Assembly (NCBI GenBank): GCA_003565055.1
Contig: PXDM01000507.1
Location: 1-12,957 of the forward strand
Length of the DNA: 12,957 bases
Source: Paracoccaceae bacterium
GTDB taxonomy: Bacteria; Pseudomonadota; Alphaproteobacteria; Rhodobacterales; Rhodobacteraceae
Direction: 5' to 3'
Every line of letters begins with the position of its first letter. The first letter of the stretch is position 1. The position numbers and the translations under genes were made by a program. The notes beneath the pieces were generated by a model. It saw nothing but the letters and a program-made list of their open reading frames with translations, was not told the DNA's origin and searched no databases. Shown piece by piece: positions 8,233 through 12,957 of this stretch.

Positions 8233-9645
8233 TCAGCTTTGCGCGGGCAGGGTGAGCACGATGCGGCACCCTCGCGCCTTGCGTCCGAGATGGACTGTGC
8301 CACCATGACCCGCCGCGATGGAGCGCACAATCGCCAGCCCAAGCCCGCAGCCCGAGCTTGCCTTGTCCTGTCTGCCGGGCTGAGGCAGTCGCTGGAAGCG
8401 CTCGAAAACCCGCTCGGACGCATCGGGGGGAATTCCGGGCCCGTCGTCATCGACGGTCAGCGTGATCTGCTGGCCCTCGCGCGACAGGGTCAGCTTGAGC
8501 TCCCCGCCATTCTCCGCCCCATAGCGCAGCGCGTTGTCGAGCAGGTTCTCGACCGCCTCACGCAGCAAGACCGCATTGCCGTGGATCTCAATAGGCGTGT
8601 CGGGGGCGTCGAATGTGACATCGACGCCCTGTTCGACCGCGGCCGGGGCGTATTTGCGCGCCATATCCGCGACCAGCCCCGAAAGGTCGACCCGCCCGGT
8701 TCCTGCCGCCCCGACATGGTCCGCAGTCTCGAGGCTGAGCAATTGCTGGCTCAGGCGCGAGAGATCGCTTGCCGCGTCATGCAGGTCGTGCAGGCGCGCG
8801 TCGCGATGCTGCGGGCTCCTGGCCGAGAGCGCGGCCTCGGCCTGTGCGCGGATCGCGGCGACCGGGTTGCGGATCTGATGCGCGGCATTCGCGATAAAGG
8901 CGTTGCGGCGCTCCAGTTCCGCCTGCAACCGCGCGAAAAGAGCGTTCATCGTGCCGAGAAAGGGGCGCATTTCGATGGGCACTGCGCGCCGGATCGGGCT
9001 GAGCTCGGACGGGCTGCGCAGCGCAATCGCTGCGCGCAGATCATTGAGCGGACGCAGCCCTTGCGCGATCCCGATCCAGACCGCCGCCGCCGCCGTGACG
9101 AGCACCATCGCCAGCAGCGTCACGGCCTGTTGCAGGATCCGCAGGCTCAGGGCGCGGCGCTGGGTCGTGGTCTGCCACACGAGTACTGTGGTCCAGCCGT
9201 CGAAAAACGGATCAGAGATGAATTCGCGCAGCACGACCGCGCGGACAGGCGTGTCGATATAGGTAAAGTCGAAGAAATGCGCCTCGCCGCCGCTCAGATT
9301 GTCGGGGATGATGTCCTCGGGGATGTCCGTATATCCTGCCAGAATCCGCCCATCCGCCGCCGAGACATTGTAGAAGATCGGATCGCCCAGCACGCCGACG
9401 AGCGAATCGAGCAGCGCATCCGAGACCACATCGCCTTGCGTGATGATGACCTCGCGCGCGACCGCATGGGCGACGACCTTGAGCGCATCGTCATAAAGCG
9501 CCTGCGACATGGTCTGTGCCTGCCAGTAGCGCACCGCGCCCGCAACAAGCGCCACAACGACAAGCGGCAGCAGGATCAGCACGAAAAGCCGCAGCCGCAG
9601 CGAGCCTGCGAAGGGTCCGCGCGCGCGTGTTCGATCCAGTGTCAT
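8233..9645 (-). CDS. tctE: Sensor histidine kinase, TctE-like
   Basis: A 470-aa inner-membrane kinase. TM1 (about 18-40) and TM2 (about 173-195) flank a periplasmic sensor region (41-172) of the 2CSK_N type seen in TctE-like kinases. The cytoplasmic part has a HAMP-like linker, then the dimerisation/phospho-acceptor helix with H256 in ANAAHQIRNPVAAI. The ATPase domain has the N box ENLLDNALRYG (366-376, N371), G1 DDDGPGI (399-405) and G2 GCGLGLAIV (432-440, where GSGLGLAI is usual). The ATG overlaps the stop of the response regulator gene as ATGA, so the pair is translationally coupled. In Salmonella and Pseudomonas, TctDE controls the citrate/tricarboxylate transporter; the divergent transporter next door fits, but the sensed ligand is unknown. 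All catalytic motifs are intact. Confidence 0.9.
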   Translation of the reverse strand: MTLDRTRARGPFAGSLRLRLFVLILLPLVVVALVAGAVRYWQAQTMSQALYDDALKVVAHAVAREVIITQGDVVSDALLDSLVGVLGDPIFYNVSAADGRILAGYTDIPEDIIPDNLSGGEAHFFDFTYIDTPVRAVVLREFISDPFFDGWTTVLVWQTTTQRRALSLRILQQAVTLLAMVLVTAAAAVWIGIAQGLRPLNDLRAAIALRSPSELSPIRRAVPIEMRPFLGTMNALFARLQAELERRNAFIANAAHQIRNPVAAIRAQAEAALSARSPQHRDARLHDLHDAASDLSRLSQQLLSLETADHVGAAGTGRVDLSGLVADMARKYAPAAVEQGVDVTFDAPDTPIEIHGNAVLLREAVENLLDNALRYGAENGGELKLTLSREGQQITLTVDDDGPGIPPDASERVFERFQRLPQPGRQDKASSGCGLGLAIVRSIAAGHGGTVHLGRKARGCRIVLTLPAQS

Positions 9646-10313
9646 CCGGCGTCAACCTGCATCATGTAGCCCAGACCGCGCAATGTGCGGATGCCGACCC
9701 CGTGCCCGTCCAGTTTGCGCCGCAACCGCGAGACCAGCAGCTCCACCGCATTGGCGTCGATATCGGCCCCGACCCCGTAAATCCGCGCGCCAAGCTGGTC
9801 CTTGGACAGCACCCGGCCGGGGTTTTCCGCGAAAGCTTCGAACAGCGCCAATTCCCGCCGCGCCAGCCTCAGCGCGCCAGAGCGCGTGGTGAGGCTGCGC
9901 GCGCTGCGGTCATAGGTGATCTGGCCGATGATCTCGACATCGACGCGCGCATCCGCCGGGCGGCGCGACAGGGCGCGGATGCGGGCCAGCAATTCGGCCA
10001 TCTCGAAGGGCTTGACCAGATAATCATCCGCCCCTGCATCGAGACCCGCAACCCGGTAGGCGACCTGCCCCTGTGCGGTCAGCATCAGCACCGGAAAGGC
10101 TTGACCCCGCGCGCGCAACAGGCGCAGCACATCAAGACCGCTCAGACCCGGAAGCTGCACATCGAGGATCGCCAGATCCGCGCCGTTCTGGGCGAGGAAC
10201 AGGTCGGCATCCTGCCCGTTATCGAGCCAGTCCACAGCATGGCCGGCATCTTCCAGTGACTGGATCAGGGCGCGGGCGAGGATGGCATGGTCTTCGACGA
10301 GCACGATCCGCAT
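9642..10313 (-). CDS. tctD: OmpR-family response regulator, TctD-like
   Basis: A 223-aa two-domain regulator. The receiver domain (1-115) has the acidic pair E7/D8, phospho-acceptor D51 in LAILDVQLPGLSG, T79 and K101 (LVKPFEM), so it should be phosphorylatable. The DNA-binding winged helix (about 125-220) has the family pattern ARRELALFEAF (151-161), VELLVSRLRRKLD and IRTLRGLGYMM (208-218). The start at 10313 begins with the typical MRIVLVEDH and has CGGAG upstream at about 6 nt spacing; the frame is open further upstream but would run across the divergent promoter region. It is first in a two-gene operon with the kinase (4-bp ATGA overlap) and divergent from tctC, where the paired TGACAG repeats are its most likely target. 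Confidence 0.9.
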   Translation of the reverse strand: MRIVLVEDHAILARALIQSLEDAGHAVDWLDNGQDADLFLAQNGADLAILDVQLPGLSGLDVLRLLRARGQAFPVLMLTAQGQVAYRVAGLDAGADDYLVKPFEMAELLARIRALSRRPADARVDVEIIGQITYDRSARSLTTRSGALRLARRELALFEAFAENPGRVLSKDQLGARIYGVGADIDANAVELLVSRLRRKLDGHGVGIRTLRGLGYMMQVDAG

Positions 10314-10350
10314 CAGGACTCCGTGTAGATTTTCCGTCTTTTTCGTGCCA

Positions 10351-10367
10351 TGACAGTATTCTGACAG
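10351..10367. promoter_or_regulatory. Candidate response-regulator operator: direct repeat TGACAG-N5-TGACAG
   Basis: Two identical hexamers (10351-10356 and 10362-10367) are 11 bp apart start to start, one helical turn, as expected for tandem OmpR-family dimers. They lie in the 136-bp gap between the regulator gene and tctC, 38 bp from the regulator's start. The same hexamers resemble -35 boxes (TTGACA-like), so the site may overlap a promoter. Confidence 0.45.
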
Positions 10368-10397
10368 GTTCGCCGGATAGGCAGCCGTCAGCACTGC

Positions 10398-10415
10398 CGG
10401 GCGTGGAGGCGCCCG
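10398..10415 (+). repeat. Small hairpin in the tctC leader
   Basis: CGGGCG (10398-10403) and CGCCCG (10410-10415) form a perfect 6-bp stem with loop TGGAGG, 34 bp before the tctC start. It may be a leader structure or chance in GC-rich DNA. Confidence 0.3.
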
Positions 10416-10449
10416 TGCGACTGTGCGCAAAACGAATTGGGAGGTCAAC

Positions 10450-11553
10450 ATGACAGTCACAACACAAACCCGGCGCGGGGCGCTGGGCCTTTTCGCCGCG
10501 ACCATGGCCGCAGCAACCCTGGGCCTGCCCGCACAGGCGCAGGTTGATTTTTCGGGCCAGACCATCGAATGGATCATTCCGTTCGCAACCGGCGGCGGCT
10601 CGGACACCTGGGCGCGGTTCAATGCGCCGTTCCTGTCACGGCACCTCCCCGGCAACCCGACCGTCGTTGTCGTCAATGAGCCCGGTGGCGGCTCGACACG
10701 CGGCACCAATCTTTTCGCGCAGCGCGCCCGGCCTGACGGGCGGACGATTCTGGGCACATCCGGCTCGACGCAGTTTCCCTATCTGCTGGGCGACCCGCGC
10801 GTGCGCTACGAGTATCAGGACTGGTCCGTCGTGATGGTCGGCCCGACCGGCGGTGTGGCCTATGTTTCCCCCTCGACCGGGGTCGAGAGCATTGACGATG
10901 TTGCGCAGTTGCAAGGCCAGCGCCTTGTCTATGCCAGCCAGGGGGCGACCTCGCTCGATCTGGTGCCGATGCTGGCCTTCCGGTTGCTCGGATTTGACGT
11001 GAATTACGTCTTCGGCTTTGGCGGCCGTGGTGACGGGCGGCTGGCCTTTGAGCGCGGCGAGGTCAATATCGACTATCAGACCTCTTCGGCCTTCATCAAC
11101 AACGCCATGCCGCTTGTCGAAGAAGGCAAGGCCGTGCCGCTGATGTCCTGGGGTGTTCTCGATGAGGACGGCAACCCGCAGCGCGATCCGACCTTCCCCG
11201 ACCTTCCGATCCTCGAAGAGGTCTATGAGATGGTCCATGGCGAAGCGCCCTCCGGCCCGATGTATGACGCCTACAAGGCGTTCAACACCGCAGGTTTCGC
11301 GGCGCAGAAAATGGTCGTCCTGCCGGCCGGGGCTTCCGATGAGCTGGTCGAGACCTATCGTCAGGCATGGCGCGACGTTTTCGAGGACCCCGAGTATCAG
11401 GCCACGTTCGAAGATGCTCTGGGCAGCTACCAGCAAGTGACGGACGGGGCCGCAGATGCCCTGTTTGCTGCGGGCACGACGATCGACCCCGAAGTCCGCG
11501 CGATGGTCGTCGAGATGCTGAGCGACGAATATAACGTGCGCCTCGGCGACTGA
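10450..11553 (+). CDS. tctC: TctC-like periplasmic solute-binding protein of a tripartite tricarboxylate transporter
   Basis: A 367-aa binding protein (Bug/TctC family) expected to capture a carboxylate in the periplasm and pass it to the TctAB membrane unit. Residues 1-30 are an export signal ending in PAQA, with a twin arginine (TRRGAL, R8-R9), so Tat export is possible. The mature part starts in family style (IEWIIPFATGGGSDTWARF, 39-57) but differs from common TctCs: the usual VENRPGAGG segment reads VNEPGGGSTRG (75-85). LGTSGSTQFPYLLGD (101-115) is another subgroup mark. The start has GGGAGG (10438-10443) 6 nt upstream; the open frame to 10423 is dropped because it precedes the Shine-Dalgarno. 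It is followed after 107 bp by the TctA-like permease gene and is divergent from the two-component genes. The substrate is unknown. Confidence 0.88.
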   Translation: MTVTTQTRRGALGLFAATMAAATLGLPAQAQVDFSGQTIEWIIPFATGGGSDTWARFNAPFLSRHLPGNPTVVVVNEPGGGSTRGTNLFAQRARPDGRTILGTSGSTQFPYLLGDPRVRYEYQDWSVVMVGPTGGVAYVSPSTGVESIDDVAQLQGQRLVYASQGATSLDLVPMLAFRLLGFDVNYVFGFGGRGDGRLAFERGEVNIDYQTSSAFINNAMPLVEEGKAVPLMSWGVLDEDGNPQRDPTFPDLPILEEVYEMVHGEAPSGPMYDAYKAFNTAGFAAQKMVVLPAGASDELVETYRQAWRDVFEDPEYQATFEDALGSYQQVTDGAADALFAAGTTIDPEVRAMVVEMLSDEYNVRLGD

Positions 11554-11562
11554 CGCCCATCG

Positions 11563-11597
11563 AGCCCTTTCGGCCCTTTGGACGGGCCGGAAGGGCT
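11563..11597 (+). promoter_or_regulatory. Strong intercistronic hairpin between tctC and tctA
   Basis: AGCCCTTTCGGCCC (11563-11576), a 7-nt loop and the right arm 11584-11597 form a 14-bp stem with one U-G pair, 9 bp after the tctC stop. The tail TCGTGTTCC is not a proper T-run. It is more likely a partial terminator or mRNA-stabilising stem that raises binding protein over permease than a full stop. Confidence 0.6.
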
Positions 11598-11660
11598 TCG
11601 TGTTCCGTGACCGCCGCGGATGCGCAGGCGGCCAGAGTCCCGGCCAGCCAGGGGGTGCCG

Positions 11661-12957
11661 ATGTTTGACGTTTTCATATCCGCGCTGACGAATATTCTGA
11701 CGCTGCAGCATGTCGGCTACATGATGATCGGCGTCATCGTCGGTCTGATGATCGGTGTCTTTCCGGGCCTTGGCGGGATTGCGGGCCTGTCGCTGATGAT
11801 CCCCTTTCTTTACGGGATGGATACAACAGCGGCGCTGGCCATGCTGATCGGGCTGGTGGCGGTGATCCCGACCTCGGACACATTCGCCTCGGTCCTGATG
11901 GGGATCCCCGGCTCTTCCGCATCACAGGCCACAGTGCTCGACGGCTTTCCCATGGCCAAGCGCGGCGAAGCCGCCCGCGCCCTGTCCGCCGCCTTCTTTG
12001 CGTCGCTGGTGGGCGGGCTGATCGGGGCTGTGGTGCTGACAGGCTTTGTGCTGGTGGCGCGACCTGTGATCCTCGCGTTTTCATCCGCCGAGCTCTTCAT
12101 GCTCTCGGTCTTCGGCCTGTCCATGGTGGGTGTGCTCGCGGGCAAGTCGCTCGTCAAGGGCGTCGCGGCCTGCGCGCTAGGCCTGATCATCGGCTCCGTG
12201 GGGGGCGCGCCCGCGACGGGCGAATTCCGCATGGTTTTCGGCGTGGATTATCTCTATGACGGCATCCCGCTCATCATCATCGGGCTGGGTCTCTTTGCTG
12301 TGCCCGAGATCGTGGACCTCTTGCGCCGCGACCGCTCGATTTCGGAGCATAACACGCTCGGCGCAGGCTGGTTCGACGGCATCCGCGATGTGATGCGCAA
12401 CTGGTGGCTGACGCTGCGCTGTTCCGGCATCGGCGCGCTGATCGGGGCCATTCCCGGCCTTGGCGGGACCGTGGTCGACTGGATCGCCTATGGTCACGCC
12501 GTCCAGACCGTGAAGGACAAGCCGCAATTCGGCGAGGGCGATGTGCGCGGGGTCATCGCGCCTGAATCCGCCAATAACGCCAAGGAAGGCGGCGGGCTTC
12601 TGCCCACGCTCCTCTTCGGCATTCCGGGCGGTGGCGCGATGGCGGTTTTCCTTGGCGGCATGGTGCTTCTGGGGATCCAGCCGGGGCCGTCGATGGTGGG
12701 CAGCAATCTCGACCTGACCTATACCATCGTCTGGTCGCTGGCGCTTGCGAATGTGCTGGGCGCGGGGCTGTGCATCCTTCTTGCGATCCCGATTTCGAAA
12801 CTGACGCTGATTCCGTTCAAACTGCTCGCACCTTTCATGATCGTGGTGATCTGTTTCGCGGCCTTTCAGGCCACGCGGACGCTCGATGATCTGATCGTTT
12901 TGCTGGCGACGGGCGTTCTCGGCGTCTATATGCGCCGCTTCGGCTGGCCGCGCCCGG
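11661..12957 (+). CDS. tctA: TctA-like permease of a tripartite tricarboxylate transporter, cut by the right edge
   Basis: 432 codons are visible of an expected 500 or so. It is a polytopic inner-membrane protein that forms the large channel subunit. FPGLGG (34-39) and IPGLGG (264-269) mark the two inverted structural halves. The region normally reading YGGSI..ILLNIPG reads TSDTFASVLMGIPGSSASQA (71-90), followed by the conserved LDGFPMAKRGEAARAL (93-108), which places it in a divergent subgroup. PESANNAKEGGGLLPTL and LFGIPGGGAMAVFLGGM are typical. GGGGG (11651-11655) is the ribosome binding site with 5-nt spacing; a GTG two codons earlier lies inside it. tctB usually precedes tctA but is absent here; it may follow downstream or be fused to the C-terminus. 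Confidence 0.9.
   Translation, partial: MFDVFISALTNILTLQHVGYMMIGVIVGLMIGVFPGLGGIAGLSLMIPFLYGMDTTAALAMLIGLVAVIPTSDTFASVLMGIPGSSASQATVLDGFPMAKRGEAARALSAAFFASLVGGLIGAVVLTGFVLVARPVILAFSSAELFMLSVFGLSMVGVLAGKSLVKGVAACALGLIIGSVGGAPATGEFRMVFGVDYLYDGIPLIIIGLGLFAVPEIVDLLRRDRSISEHNTLGAGWFDGIRDVMRNWWLTLRCSGIGALIGAIPGLGGTVVDWIAYGHAVQTVKDKPQFGEGDVRGVIAPESANNAKEGGGLLPTLLFGIPGGGAMAVFLGGMVLLGIQPGPSMVGSNLDLTYTIVWSLALANVLGAGLCILLAIPISKLTLIPFKLLAPFMIVVICFAAFQATRTLDDLIVLLATGVLGVYMRRFGWPRP

Noticed and set aside
8128..9669. 513-codon plus-strand frame across the kinase gene
   Set aside because: It starts inside the tRNA and mirrors a kinase with all motifs intact; its Arg/Gln/Asp-rich translation is typical of an antisense shadow.
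10351..10378. Sigma-70 promoter for tctC using ATGACA and a -10 near CCGGAT
   Set aside because: The -10 match is poor at every allowed spacing, so I list only the direct repeats.
10314..10757. N-terminal extension of the response regulator up to 10757
   Set aside because: It would cross the divergent promoter region and the start of tctC. MRIVLVEDH at 10313 is the normal family start and has a ribosome binding site.

Overview
The window is GC-rich with strong GC bias at third codon positions. Its genes (Lon, a Xi-class glutathione transferase, DUF2853, an RCAP_Rcc01079-type spike base protein and a divergent tripartite tricarboxylate transporter) point to an alphaproteobacterium of the Rhodobacteraceae (Rhodobacter/Roseobacter group). 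This assignment rests on recognising protein families, not on a database search.

Layout from left to right. (1) 1-1123, minus strand: a two-gene phage or gene-transfer-agent (GTA) type module. A small spike base protein of 88 aa is followed, with a one-base TGATG overlap, by a glycine-rich fibre-like protein that runs off the left edge. (2) 1296-3536, plus strand: a MalY/PatB-type cystathionine beta-lyase, then a glutathionyl-hydroquinone reductase, 87 bp apart. (3) 3621-4799, plus: a secreted lytic murein transglycosylase of the MltB group with a C-terminal peptidoglycan-binding domain. (4) 4906-5247, plus: a DUF2853 protein behind a structured leader. (5) 5248-5600: a 353-bp gap with a terminator-like hairpin and a good sigma-32 (heat-shock) promoter match. 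(6) 5601-8006, plus: lon, closed by an intrinsic terminator, then tRNA-Val(CAC) at 8114-8188. (7) 8233-10313, minus: a TctD/TctE-like two-component pair with an ATGA overlap. (8) 10450-12957, plus: a TctC-like solute-binding protein and a TctA-like permease that is cut by the right edge. tctB does not lie between them.

How the genes work together. The response regulator/kinase pair is divergent from the transporter across a 136-bp gap holding two direct TGACAG repeats 11 bp apart. This is a plausible operator, by which the pair would control substrate uptake. A 14-bp stem between tctC and tctA could give more binding protein than permease. Genes 2-5 are ordinary housekeeping genes for thiol/quinone chemistry, cell wall turnover and proteolysis.

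I did not find a clearly new system. The points most worth a second look are the spike/glycine-rich fibre module, the divergent transporter lacking tctB in its usual place, its candidate operator, and the lon heat-shock promoter.
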